In this document: piece after piece, positions 1 through 7,421 of the stretch | Layout: every line of letters starts with the position of its first letter | Position numbering within the stretch: position 1 is the first letter of the stretch | NCBI GenBank assembly: GCA_023700785.1 | Contig: JAMPYH010000003.1 | Coordinates: 1 to 22,892 of the forward strand | Direction: 5' to 3' | Origin: Candidatus Zixiibacteriota bacterium | GTDB lineage: Bacteria; Zixibacteria; MSB-5A5; GN15; FEB-12 | Length of the DNA: 22,892 nt | The notes under the pieces: model-generated | The model's input: only the letters and a program-made list of their open reading frames with translations | The model's database searches: none | Told to the model about the DNA's origin: nothing | Position numbers and translations under genes: made by a program

Positions 1-45
1 AATCGCGTACAAAGATTGGTGCGCGCGCGCCAGGAAAGGGACTGA
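1..45 (+). CDS. ccmC: C-terminal tail of a cytochrome c maturation gene, probably ccmC (partial)
   Basis: The window opens inside a reading frame of 14 sense codons ending in TGA at 43-45 (NRVQRLVRARQERD). It is a short, Arg-rich, cytoplasmic-looking tail. It stops 3 bases before the ATG of a ccmD-like gene, so it is almost certainly the upstream member of the same operon. In System I clusters the gene before ccmD is usually ccmC, which handles haem for transfer to CcmE. The tail itself has no diagnostic motif, so the name rests on gene order only. The ribosome binding site of ccmD (AGGAAAGG, about 32-39) lies inside this tail. Confidence 0.5.
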   Translation, partial: NRVQRLVRARQERD

Positions 46-48
46 TAT

Positions 49-156
49 ATGGACGGCAACTATGTCGCGTTGGGCGTAACACTGGCGGTCTGGATCGGGT
101 TGTTTATCTTCCTGTTCCGTCTCGATAAACGAGTCAAGAAACTTGAGGAGAAATAG
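49..156 (+). CDS. ccmD: CcmD-like small membrane protein of cytochrome c maturation
   Basis: This is a 35-residue protein starting MDGNYVALGV. It has a short N-terminal segment, one hydrophobic helix (about residues 7-23) and a basic/acidic tail (RLDKRVKKLEEK). That is the usual form of CcmD, a one-helix protein that in System I helps release haem-loaded CcmE from the CcmABC transporter. AGGAAAGG (about 32-39) gives a well-placed ribosome binding site for ATG 49. The gene sits 3 bases after the preceding stop and 3 bases before ccmE, and its last codons contain the GAGGAG (145-150) that serves ccmE, so translation is probably coupled. Proteins this small have little sequence identity within the family; the call uses size, topology and position. 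Confidence 0.75.
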   Translation: MDGNYVALGVTLAVWIGLFIFLFRLDKRVKKLEEK

Positions 157-159
157 AGC

Positions 160-600
160 ATGAAGGCAAAGTACATAATCGGCGCGGTCGTGATCATTGT
201 GTTCCTCGCCTGGGGTGCGTCGGCCTTTCTCAAAACGACCATCCAGTATGTCTCGCTCGACGAAGCATCTCATGCCCAGCGGACCGTGCAGGTGATGGGA
301 AAGATCGACTTCGCCAAAGTAAACTACAACACCGACCGGAACCGTCTCGAGTTCGCGGTCTATGACGCGACCGCCAAAGATACCCTGGCCGCCGAGCGGA
401 TGCCCGTCCATTACTACGGCGTCGTGCCGGGAAATTTTGAACAGGCGACGTCGGTCGTGCTGAAGGGGAAGACGACGGAAGGTGTCTTTGTCGCCGAACA
501 GATGCTGGTAAAATGTCCGTCGAAATACCAGGGGGAAGGTGGCAGCGAATACCAGGATATGCGCAAGCATGACGACGCTGTCGGGAGCACTGGTGCGTAA
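160..600 (+). CDS. ccmE: CcmE periplasmic haem chaperone, CxxxY variant
   Basis: This 146-residue protein has an N-terminal anchor helix (residues 5-24) followed by a beta-rich OB-fold-like domain in the periplasm. CcmE binds haem covalently and carries it from CcmABCD to the CcmF haem lyase. Family signs include VQVMGKID (44-51), LEFAVYDA (63-70), MPVHYYGVVPGNF (81-93) and the segment TTEGVFVAEQMLVKCPSKY (105-123). The haem-attaching residue is normally His in HxxxY; here the position is Cys119 with Tyr123 (CPSKY), so this is the CxxxY subtype known from archaea and some sulphate reducers. His138 lies in the flexible C-terminal tail and could be an axial ligand. The GAGGAG at 145-150 sets the start. 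The next gene, ccmF, begins 3 bases after the stop. Confidence 0.93.
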   Translation: MKAKYIIGAVVIIVFLAWGASAFLKTTIQYVSLDEASHAQRTVQVMGKIDFAKVNYNTDRNRLEFAVYDATAKDTLAAERMPVHYYGVVPGNFEQATSVVLKGKTTEGVFVAEQMLVKCPSKYQGEGGSEYQDMRKHDDAVGSTGA

Positions 601-603
601 GAT

Positions 604-3012
604 ATGACAGCTCACATCCCTGGACAGTTATCGATCTGGTTCGCTTTGGCCTGCAACATTGTGGCAGGCCTCGCGTTTTTTATGGTCGCTCGCGGCAACC
701 GTTCTTATGAACGACTCGCCTCTCTTGGCTATAATCTATTCGCGATTTTCACCGGCGTGGCCGTGGCCTACCTGTACTTTCTCTTTTTCTCGCATAATTA
801 CGCGTTTAAGTATGTTTATGAATATTCGGAACGTGCCCAGCCGCTGCTCTATATCATTTCCGGCTTTTGGGGCGGCCAGGAAGGGACCTACCTCCTCTGG
901 CTCTTCTTCAACGCGCTTTTTGGCTACCTGGTGATCACTCGCGGCGGTCAGTACAAGTATTGGGCGATGACCATCTTCTCGCTGGTCAACCTTTTCTTCC
1001 TGCTGATTCTCGTCAAGTTGTCGCCGTTCGCGCTGTTGCCGCTTGCGCAACCCGACGGTCTCGGACTCAATCCGCTGCTTCGCGACCCCTGGATGGTGAT
1101 CCATCCGCCGGTGATCTTTGTCGGCTATGCCATGGCGGCGGTTCCGTTTGTCATCGCTATGGCCGCGCTGATCATCAATGACTTCTCGGGTTGGCTCAAA
1201 CGAGCCTTCCCCTGGGTGGCGATCACCGCGCTGGCATTGGCGGCAGGAAATATTCTCGGCGGCTTTTGGGCCTACAAGACTCTCGGTTGGGGCGGTTTCT
1301 GGGCGTGGGATCCGGTCGAGAACTCTTCGTTTGTTCCCTGGGTGGTGTCGCTGGCGCTGCTGCATGGCATGATCATTGAGCGCCGTTCCGGAGCGTTGCG
1401 GAAGTCAAACATCCTTCTGGCGTCATTTGTCTTTTTGCTCGTGGTCTATGGCACTTTTCTGACCCGTTCCGGCGTGCTGGCGGACTTCTCCGTACATAGC
1501 TTTACCGACCTCGGCATCAACAACCTGCTGATCGGGTTTATGCTTTTCTTTATCGCGTTAACCGCGATCATCTTTTTTCCAAAAGCGAACATAGTCCCGA
1601 CTCAGCCTCTCAATTACAGCTACTTTGGCCGTGAATTCTCGCTTTTTGCGGGGATGGCGATGCTGCTTCTCTTTGGTGTGGTCGTGCTCTTCTGGACTTC
1701 GCTTCCACTCCTCACCAAATTGGTTGGAGCAGAACCACGAGCCGCCAATCCCGAAACTTACAATAGCTTCGCTCTTCCGTTGGCTACTATTATGACGTTC
1801 CTGCTGACGGTATCTCCTTTTGTCCAATTCAACGACTTCAAATTGAACGACTGGGCGCGCAAACTGCTCCTTGTTGGACTGGGGACAGCACTGATAGGAT
1901 TTGGGCTGTTTGCCGGTGTGCTAAACGCTGGCCTGGTCTTTGCGGCCATCTTTACGCTGGTGGCAAGTGGGGTCATCATCTATCTGTTTCGCTCCGACCT
2001 GCGGAAGGTACTATTCCCAGCGCTCGCGGTATTTCTGGTGACCATCGCTGTGGCGCTCGCAGTAGGCGTGACGGATCATCTCTTCCTGCTTTTCTTTGCC
2101 ACCGCGTTGATGGCGGTTACCTCAAACGCTGTCAGTCTCGCGGGCTATCTCCCGCAGCGCTGGAAGCTGGTCGGCGGCCAGCTTACTCATTTTGGCTTCG
2201 GCCTGATGTTGGTCGGCATCCTCGCTTCGTCCGCCTATACGTCCAACGAGAAGATCGTCATTCCCAAAGGGGAAAGCCGCGACGCGTTTGAGCGCTCCAT
2301 TACTTACAACGGAATGGAAAATGAGATCACTCATCCGAACAATGAGTTGAAACTGCAGATCGCGCATAAAGGCGAGAGCCGCGAAGCGCGCCCGCAGCTC
2401 TATTTCTCTGAGCGGATGCAGGGGACCATGCGGCGGCCGTTTGTCGATCGGACCCTGTTGGCGGATTACTACATGGCGCCCGAACAGATCCTTGAGGGGA
2501 CCAACGAGGCGGGTATCCTGCTCAAAAAGGGAGAACAGCGGCAGATCCACGATCTGACTATCCTCTTCAAAGGTTACTCCATGGGGCAGCACGGTGACCA
2601 GACAGCCGGTGGACTGCGTGTGGCGGCTGCGCTTGAGATCGGGCACGATGGACAGACGCACGTGTTTGAGCCCGCGCTTGAGCATACGCAAAACGCGGCA
2701 GGGGAGATGATCAAGACCTCAGTGCCGGCTACGTTCGAGTTCCACGGTCAGAATTACGAGATCCAGATCGACCGGATTCTCGCCGATCAGGGCGCGGTGG
2801 CGATATCTATCCCCGGACTGACCGAGGCCAGCCCGGAGAAACTGGTGCTCGATATCTCGCGCAAACCGCTGATAAATCTGGTCTGGATCGGAGCGGTCCT
2901 GATCATGCTGGGCTCGCTGGTGACGTTCATTCGTCGTCGTGAGGAGATGTATGCTTCCGCGCATGGCAAGGCGGCGGAGCCTGCGCCGGTTCCGCAGCCG
3001 TCGCGAACTTGA
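604..3012 (+). CDS. ccmF: CcmF/CcsA-type cytochrome c haem lyase subunit, long form
   Basis: This 802-residue polytopic inner-membrane protein receives haem from CcmE and attaches it to CxxCH motifs of exported apocytochromes. The WWD-type haem-handling motif is present at residues 228-246 (WGGFWAWDPVENSSFVPW). It is changed relative to the common WGGWWFWDPVENAS form. Conserved histidines match those of E. coli CcmF: H167 in the VIHPP segment, H254 in LLHG, H298 in SVHSF after TRSGVL, and H529 in QLTHFG. The protein is longer than E. coli CcmF (about 650 residues). Most of the excess is in a soluble, presumably periplasmic, region at about residues 545-765 before the last helix (770-787). An intrinsic terminator follows at once, so this is the last gene of the operon; no ccmG or ccmH follows. 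Confidence 0.95.
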   Translation: MTAHIPGQLSIWFALACNIVAGLAFFMVARGNRSYERLASLGYNLFAIFTGVAVAYLYFLFFSHNYAFKYVYEYSERAQPLLYIISGFWGGQEGTYLLWLFFNALFGYLVITRGGQYKYWAMTIFSLVNLFFLLILVKLSPFALLPLAQPDGLGLNPLLRDPWMVIHPPVIFVGYAMAAVPFVIAMAALIINDFSGWLKRAFPWVAITALALAAGNILGGFWAYKTLGWGGFWAWDPVENSSFVPWVVSLALLHGMIIERRSGALRKSNILLASFVFLLVVYGTFLTRSGVLADFSVHSFTDLGINNLLIGFMLFFIALTAIIFFPKANIVPTQPLNYSYFGREFSLFAGMAMLLLFGVVVLFWTSLPLLTKLVGAEPRAANPETYNSFALPLATIMTFLLTVSPFVQFNDFKLNDWARKLLLVGLGTALIGFGLFAGVLNAGLVFAAIFTLVASGVIIYLFRSDLRKVLFPALAVFLVTIAVALAVGVTDHLFLLFFATALMAVTSNAVSLAGYLPQRWKLVGGQLTHFGFGLMLVGILASSAYTSNEKIVIPKGESRDAFERSITYNGMENEITHPNNELKLQIAHKGESREARPQLYFSERMQGTMRRPFVDRTLLADYYMAPEQILEGTNEAGILLKKGEQRQIHDLTILFKGYSMGQHGDQTAGGLRVAAALEIGHDGQTHVFEPALEHTQNAAGEMIKTSVPATFEFHGQNYEIQIDRILADQGAVAISIPGLTEASPEKLVLDISRKPLINLVWIGAVLIMLGSLVTFIRRREEMYASAHGKAAEPAPVPQPSRT

Positions 3013-3039
3013 CGGATTTCGTCACCTGATTCCCGATTT

Positions 3040-3073
3040 GGGCGGTCGATATTCGTTATCTTCCGCCCTTTTT
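3040..3073 (+). terminator. Intrinsic terminator of the ccm operon
   Basis: GGGCGG (3040-3045) pairs with CCGCCC (3063-3068). Inside it, GATA (3048-3051) pairs with TATC (3057-3060) around a TTCGT loop, and TTTTT follows at 3069-3073. The hairpin begins 28 bases after the ccmF stop and has the form of a rho-independent terminator with one small internal loop. Confidence 0.85.
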
Positions 3074-3163
3074 GTCGTAAGGTGATCTCGGCGCCAGGAT
3101 CCGTTGTGATACGCGACTTTTCAATTATCACCTTTCCCAGGGGACTCAAGGATCACTGGGGGA

Positions 3164-3191
3164 CTGACAATCAGGTTTGGCCAAATAGTAT
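3164..3191 (+). promoter_or_regulatory. Candidate promoter with a TTTGGCCAAA palindrome between -35 and -10
   Basis: CTGACA (3164-3169) resembles a -35 box (5 of 6) and TAGTAT (3186-3191) a -10 box (4 of 6), with a 16-base spacer. The perfect 10-bp palindrome TTTGGCCAAA fills 3176-3185 directly before the -10. The same palindrome occupies the equivalent place in the candidate phoU promoter, which makes an operator likely. The first start codon downstream that looks real is the cytochrome at 3507, about 310 bases away. No convincing protein is encoded in between. Consensus matching is by eye and assumes sigma-70-like promoters. Confidence 0.4.
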
Positions 3192-3352
3192 CGTTTCATC
3201 TTGTAATCCATTGAATACAAGGCGGTTCTGCGTTCGGAGACTTGTGATTAAAAGCGCAAGAAACAGGCATAACTCGTTGTAAATAAGAGATTGCCGGTTG
3301 TCGATAATAGGATAAAGTCGGCATGACATAGGCATATTACTCCATTTAATGC

Positions 3353-3382
3353 TTGACAAATAAGGTAGATTGTGCCTAAATT
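3353..3382 (+). promoter_or_regulatory. Candidate sigma-70-like promoter of the multihaem cytochrome gene
   Basis: A perfect TTGACA (3353-3358) is followed after 18 bases by TAAATT (3377-3382, 4 of 6 to TATAAT) in an A+T-rich stretch unlike its surroundings. This would give a 5' leader of roughly 115 bases before ATG 3507. The leader holds two short potential hairpins: GGCCC (3397-3401) with GGGCC (3417-3421), and CCACCC (3452-3457) with GGGTGG (3469-3474). The rest of the spacer 3074-3506 shows no gene. I looked for the conserved core of cyclic-dinucleotide (GEMM) riboswitches, often found before cytochrome genes, and did not find it. Confidence 0.5.
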
Positions 3383-3506
3383 CACAATGTGGGAATGGCC
3401 CGAACGAGGTTTTTCAGGGCCGGCGAAAAATGAAAAAGCTGATCGGATGCTCCACCCCGAGCCCAACAGGGTGGCCCCGTTCGATCCCGAAATGATGAGG
3501 TGACCA

Positions 3507-5456
3507 ATGAAACGGTATTTGCCACTGTTCCTGCTGGTGGGGTTGCTCCTCTGGCAGCCTTCCTTTGCGCAGGACGATAACGGAACCTGCATCGCCTGCC
3601 ATGCTGAAGCAGGAATGACCGGGCTCGATCGGCACGGGCTCGAGATCTCGATGACCGTGGTCCAGGAGTCGATCGACTCCTCAGTTCATGCGGGTATGAA
3701 CTGTGTCGATTGCCATGCCGACTTGGCCGGCACCACCGATTATCCGCACAAAGAGACCGCGAATCGCGTCGATTGTGGTACTTGCCACGCCGATATTCAG
3801 CCGATCTATGCGGAGTCAGCCCACGGCACCGCCGGCCAGGACAACCCGAACGCTCCGACCTGTGCCTCTTGTCATGCCAAGCACAATATCTTGCGGGACG
3901 GGGATGTCAACGCCACGACATCGGCGAAGAACCTCCCAAACACCTGCTCTGCCTGCCATTCCAAGCTCGCGCTGAAGCTTGATCCGGATATCCGTATCGC
4001 GGATTCGCACGATCGCTATATGCGCGGGATCCACGCGCAGGGAATAGCTAAGGGAATAGGGTCAGCCGCCTCCTGCAACGACTGCCACGGGATGCACGAC
4101 CTGAAAAAGGCATCCGACCCAAGATCGCTTGTCAACAAGATGAACATCCCGAGCACCTGCTCGAAATGCCACAACGACATTTATATCCAGTATAGTCGAG
4201 GGATCCATGGCAAGGCCCTGGCCGCCGGCATCCTTGATTCCCCCAACTGCACCGACTGTCACGGCGAGCATGAGATCCTCGAGATCGACGATCCGAACTC
4301 TCCGGTTAACTCCGCGAATATCGCTGATTTTGTCTGCGCCAAGTGCCATAACGACCCGCGCATAAACGAAAAGTTCGGCCTGGCCGACGCGAAGTTTACA
4401 TCCTATCAGGACTCCTATCACGGTCTGGCCGTAAAGGGCGGTTCGATCAAGGCCGCGACCTGCGCCTCCTGCCACCGGGCACACGATATTCTCCCCAAGA
4501 GCAATATCGCCTCATCCATTCACCCTGACAACCTGACCGGTACGTGCCAGAAATGCCACCCCAAGGCCAACGCGTCGTTCGCGGCCAGTTACTCGCACAA
4601 TACCGCGGAGACAGAGTTTCATGACCTGAACTCGCTCGTCGCGAATATCTACCTGATCGCGATCATCCTGATCATCGGAGGTATGCTGGCCCACAACCTG
4701 ATCATTGTCGGACGCTTTGTCGTCGATAAACATCGCTCGAACAAAGGACAACCGGTGGTCGAACGATTTACCAAAGGGATGGTCTGGCAACATCTCATTT
4801 TGACTTTCGCGTTCATCACCCTCGTGATCACCGGATTCGCGCTCCGCTACCCCCACGAATGGTGGGTGAGAGGAATGTCCGCAGTCGGTCTGAGCGAAGA
4901 TGTTCGCTCGGTGGTTCACCGTATCGCCGCGGTGCTCCTGTGCTACATCTCCTTCCACCACGCGATTTTCCTGCTCTTTACTCGTCGCGGGAAAGTCGAA
5001 CTTCGCGGGCTCTGGCCGAACTTGCAGGACGTTAAGGATATCAAGACCAACCTGATGTTCTACTTGGGACTTTCCAAGGAGCGTCCTCGCTTCGACCAGT
5101 ACGATTACACCGAGAAAGCTGAATACTGGGCGCTGGTCTGGGGAACCTTTATCATGGCGCTCACTGGATTCATTCTCTGGTTCCCGACCTTCTTCACCTC
5201 GTTCATGCCCGCATGGACGGTCAAGATCGCCGAGACTGTTCACTTGTACGAAGCCTGGCTCGCGACTTTAGCGATCGCGGTCTTCCATTTCTTCTTTGTG
5301 ATCTTCCATCCGGATCAGTACCCGATGTCGATGACCTGGTTGACCGGCAAGATGACCGTTGAATCGTGCGAGCACCACCACCCGGCCTGGTTCGACCGGA
5401 TCAAGTCCGAGCAGAAGATCGAGGAGTCCAAAGAGAAGGCCGACGTGAAGCACTGA
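3507..5456 (+). CDS. Membrane cytochrome: 11 c-type haem motifs fused to a b-type cytochrome module
   Basis: The 649-residue protein has a signal peptide or anchor (residues 1-21, ending SFAQ). Eleven CxxCH haem c motifs start at residues 28, 66, 90, 119, 147, 190, 218, 248, 277, 319 and 347, with many spare His residues for bis-His ligation. Five hydrophobic helices follow (about 378-406, 427-446, 469-491, 541-563, 577-600), like di-haem b subunits of formate dehydrogenase and hydrogenase. Candidate haem b ligands are H396, H429, H471, H484/H485, H579 and H594. The tail from 601 is charged and probably cytoplasmic. This c-b fusion recalls CbcL of Geobacter, a quinol-linked inner-membrane cytochrome feeding periplasmic electron carriers; that function is inference. 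GAGGTGA (3497-3503) supports ATG 3507. The neighbouring ccm operon would mature its haems. Confidence 0.9.
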   Translation: MKRYLPLFLLVGLLLWQPSFAQDDNGTCIACHAEAGMTGLDRHGLEISMTVVQESIDSSVHAGMNCVDCHADLAGTTDYPHKETANRVDCGTCHADIQPIYAESAHGTAGQDNPNAPTCASCHAKHNILRDGDVNATTSAKNLPNTCSACHSKLALKLDPDIRIADSHDRYMRGIHAQGIAKGIGSAASCNDCHGMHDLKKASDPRSLVNKMNIPSTCSKCHNDIYIQYSRGIHGKALAAGILDSPNCTDCHGEHEILEIDDPNSPVNSANIADFVCAKCHNDPRINEKFGLADAKFTSYQDSYHGLAVKGGSIKAATCASCHRAHDILPKSNIASSIHPDNLTGTCQKCHPKANASFAASYSHNTAETEFHDLNSLVANIYLIAIILIIGGMLAHNLIIVGRFVVDKHRSNKGQPVVERFTKGMVWQHLILTFAFITLVITGFALRYPHEWWVRGMSAVGLSEDVRSVVHRIAAVLLCYISFHHAIFLLFTRRGKVELRGLWPNLQDVKDIKTNLMFYLGLSKERPRFDQYDYTEKAEYWALVWGTFIMALTGFILWFPTFFTSFMPAWTVKIAETVHLYEAWLATLAIAVFHFFFVIFHPDQYPMSMTWLTGKMTVESCEHHHPAWFDRIKSEQKIEESKEKADVKH

Positions 5457-5518
5457 TCGAGGCAGAGATGGTACTTTCCACTATGTACTGAATGGTCACC
5501 TCCAGTACGTATGGCAGC

Positions 5519-5545
5519 AGGGCCGCGCAAGCGGCCCTGACTTTT
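5519..5545 (+). terminator. Intrinsic terminator after the cytochrome gene
   Basis: AGGGCCGC (5519-5526) and GCGGCCCT (5531-5538) form a perfect 8-bp stem closed by a GCAA (GNRA-type) loop. A TTTT tract lies at 5542-5545. It lies about 60 bases after the cytochrome stop codon. Confidence 0.85.
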
Positions 5546-5648
5546 AGTGGGGCGTGGAGCATAAGCTCGGCGTTAATGGTCGCGACACTTCGCTACCGCC
5601 AGAACTGGTAATGACTTACGCAATGCGCATATCAAGCCAAAAACCCGC

Positions 5649-5677
5649 TTGACCATTTGTGAGGATTGTGTTAGCCT
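5649..5677 (+). promoter_or_regulatory. Weak candidate promoter of the DUF47-PiT operon
   Basis: TTGACC (5649-5654, 5 of 6) is followed after 17 bases by TAGCCT (5672-5677, only 3 of 6). It sits in the spacer between the upstream terminator and the DUF47 start at 5734, where a promoter is needed. I see no recognisable Pho box. The spacer 5546-5648 shows nothing else that I can name. Confidence 0.25.
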
Positions 5678-5733
5678 TTCGGCGATTTGCCTTCGTCGTC
5701 CCGTCTCCGTTACGGATGAAAGGACCTGGAACC

Positions 5734-6381
5734 ATGTCACCGCGAGCCATGATGCTAAAACGACTTCTCCCGAAAGAAACCAGTTTTTTCGACTTCTTCG
5801 AAAGACACACGAAATTGACTATCGAGGCCTGCAAAGAACTCGACGCGATCGCCGCTTATCCCTCGGAGTTGCGCGACCGTGTTGCGCGCATCAAAGAACT
5901 CGAGCACCAGGCCGACGATATCACTCATGAGTGCATTGAGGCGCTCCACCGCACGTTTATCACGCCTATCGACCGGGCCGATATCCATCGGCTGATGAAG
6001 CGGTTGGATGATATTATCGACTCCGTTGACTCTGCCGCCTCACGCATGTTGCTCTACGACATTCAGGCCATGCGCCCTGAAATGAAGCAGTTCACCGTAG
6101 TGCTTATGAGGGCTTCGGCGGAGATCGACGGCGCAATCGCGCATTTCCGCAACATGAACCGCGGCGCGGACGCTATCAGCATGCACTGCCGGGGTATCTA
6201 TGATGCTGAAAACCAGGGAGACCAGATCCTTCGGTCCGCCCTGCAACGGCTGTTCAACGAGGAAAAGGATCCGATCCATGTTATCAAATGGAAGGAGATC
6301 TTTGAACGGCTTGAAAAGGCGACTGACCGGTGTGAAGAGGTCGCCAACATCGTGCAGGGTGTCGTGATCGAGGCCTCCTGA
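5734..6381 (+). CDS. DUF47 / PhoU-like protein paired with the phosphate transporter
   Basis: This is an all-helical soluble protein of 215 residues in the DUF47 (YkaA/TIGR00153) family, distantly related to PhoU. Such proteins are commonly encoded next to Pit transporters and are thought to modulate them. The N-terminal KRLLPKETSFFDFFERHTKL signature is typical, as are ELEHQADDITHE, a long TFITPIDRADIHRLMKRLDDIIDSVD helix, and the closing ERLEKATDRCEEVANIV with PhoU-like E/D-x3-D metal-binding spacing. The frame is open from 5659, but GAAAGGA (5718-5724) lies 9 bases before ATG 5734, so that start is chosen; ATG 5749 or 5752 is also possible. The PiT gene starts 2 bases after the stop, so the two are surely co-transcribed. 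Confidence 0.9.
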   Translation: MSPRAMMLKRLLPKETSFFDFFERHTKLTIEACKELDAIAAYPSELRDRVARIKELEHQADDITHECIEALHRTFITPIDRADIHRLMKRLDDIIDSVDSAASRMLLYDIQAMRPEMKQFTVVLMRASAEIDGAIAHFRNMNRGADAISMHCRGIYDAENQGDQILRSALQRLFNEEKDPIHVIKWKEIFERLEKATDRCEEVANIVQGVVIEAS

Positions 6382-6383
6382 CC

Positions 6384-7406
6384 ATGACCTCACTTGAGAT
6401 CGTCATTGTTGGGACTGTCGGTATCGCGCTCATCTTTGATATTATTAATGGTTTTCACGATGCCGCCAATTCGATAGCAACCGTCGTTTCCACTCGCGTC
6501 CTCAGTCCGCGGGTCGCCGTACTCTGGGCGGCGTTCTTCAATTTTGTCGCCATGTTTGTGTTTGCCCCTCGAGTGGCGGATACCATTGCCAAAATTGTCA
6601 AGATCGACGGAACTGATACCGTCTATGTTTGGGTGGTCCTGGCCGGTCTGATCGGCGCAATTGTCTGGGATCTTATCACCTGGTGGCTCGGTCTGCCAAC
6701 GAGCTCTTCCCATGCTTTGATCGGCGGCGTTGCCGGAGCGGGACTCGCTTACAAAGGGCTGGAAGTCATTCGGATGGATAATATCTGGAAGACCGTCAAG
6801 TTTATCCCACTTGCGCCGCTGATCGGACTCGCTATCGGCTTTACCATCATGATAGGCGTTTATTGGTTTTTCAAGAAAACTCGTCCTACCGATATTGATC
6901 GCTTGTTCCGCAAGGGCCAGTTGGTGTCCGCCGCGCTGTATTCGTTGGGTCACGGTGGGAATGACGCGCAGAAAACCATGGGGATCATCATGGCGCTCCT
7001 CATTGCCGGCGGCGTGATGCGTCCCGATACGGAATTGTCGCTTACCGATTGGGATACCGCCTGGATCATCTTGTCTTGTCACGCCGCGATGGGGATAGGC
7101 ACCGCTTTTGGCGGCTGGCGGATCGTCAAGACCATGGGAATGAAGATCACCAAATTAAAGCCGGTCGGCGGCTTCTGCGCGGAGACCGCCGGCGCGGCAA
7201 CACTATTTGGCGCCACTCACTTCGGTATTCCTGTCTCAACCACACACACTATCACTGGCGCGATCATCGGCGTTGGCGCGACCAAAAAATTGTCCGGTAT
7301 CAAATGGGGAGTGGCGGGGAGGATCATCTGGGCGTGGATCTTCACTATCCCGGCATCAGCCCTGATCTCCGCGGGCTGCTTCTATCTCTTCAGATTGTTT
7401 CTGTAG
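6384..7406 (+). CDS. pit: PiT-family inorganic phosphate transporter
   Basis: A 340-residue integral membrane protein with about ten hydrophobic segments. PiT proteins take up phosphate, usually as a metal-phosphate complex, driven by H+ or Na+. Both inverted-repeat signatures are present: GFHDAANSIATVVSTR (residues 23-38) and GHGGNDAQKTMG (189-200). The paired loop motifs PTSSSHAL (105-112) and PVSTTHTI (283-290) are also there, one per half, so both halves of the fold are complete. The length fits the short bacterial form; E. coli PitA, at about 500, has a longer central loop. The cytoplasmic loop here (about 163-180) is short. The gene follows DUF47 by 2 bases, and its 3' end faces phoU with only 15 bases between the stop codons and no terminator hairpin in between. 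Confidence 0.95.
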   Translation: MTSLEIVIVGTVGIALIFDIINGFHDAANSIATVVSTRVLSPRVAVLWAAFFNFVAMFVFAPRVADTIAKIVKIDGTDTVYVWVVLAGLIGAIVWDLITWWLGLPTSSSHALIGGVAGAGLAYKGLEVIRMDNIWKTVKFIPLAPLIGLAIGFTIMIGVYWFFKKTRPTDIDRLFRKGQLVSAALYSLGHGGNDAQKTMGIIMALLIAGGVMRPDTELSLTDWDTAWIILSCHAAMGIGTAFGGWRIVKTMGMKITKLKPVGGFCAETAGAATLFGATHFGIPVSTTHTITGAIIGVGATKKLSGIKWGVAGRIIWAWIFTIPASALISAGCFYLFRLFL

Positions 7407-7421
7407 CGCTTCTGCCACACT

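Noticed and set aside
3082..3282. A 66-codon ORF between ccmF and the cytochrome
   Set aside because: No ribosome binding site, low-complexity composition unlike the neighbours, and it overlaps the candidate promoter region.
3190..3506. A cyclic-dinucleotide (GEMM) riboswitch before the multihaem cytochrome
   Set aside because: Such riboswitches often control cytochromes in other bacteria, but the conserved core sequences are absent; only short unrelated hairpins are seen.
4512..5243. Minus-strand open frame (243 codons) inside the cytochrome gene
   Set aside because: It lies opposite the b-type helices and has the Asp/Glu/Arg/Gln-rich look of antisense translation of membrane segments. The frames at 736-1365, 2122-2691, 6390-7082 and 12821-13576 were rejected for the same reason.
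5657..5670. Repeated TTGTG (5657-5661 and 5666-5670) as a Pho box before the DUF47-PiT operon
   Set aside because: The repeats are 9 bases apart rather than the 11 expected for PhoB-type boxes, and the flanking bases do not match.
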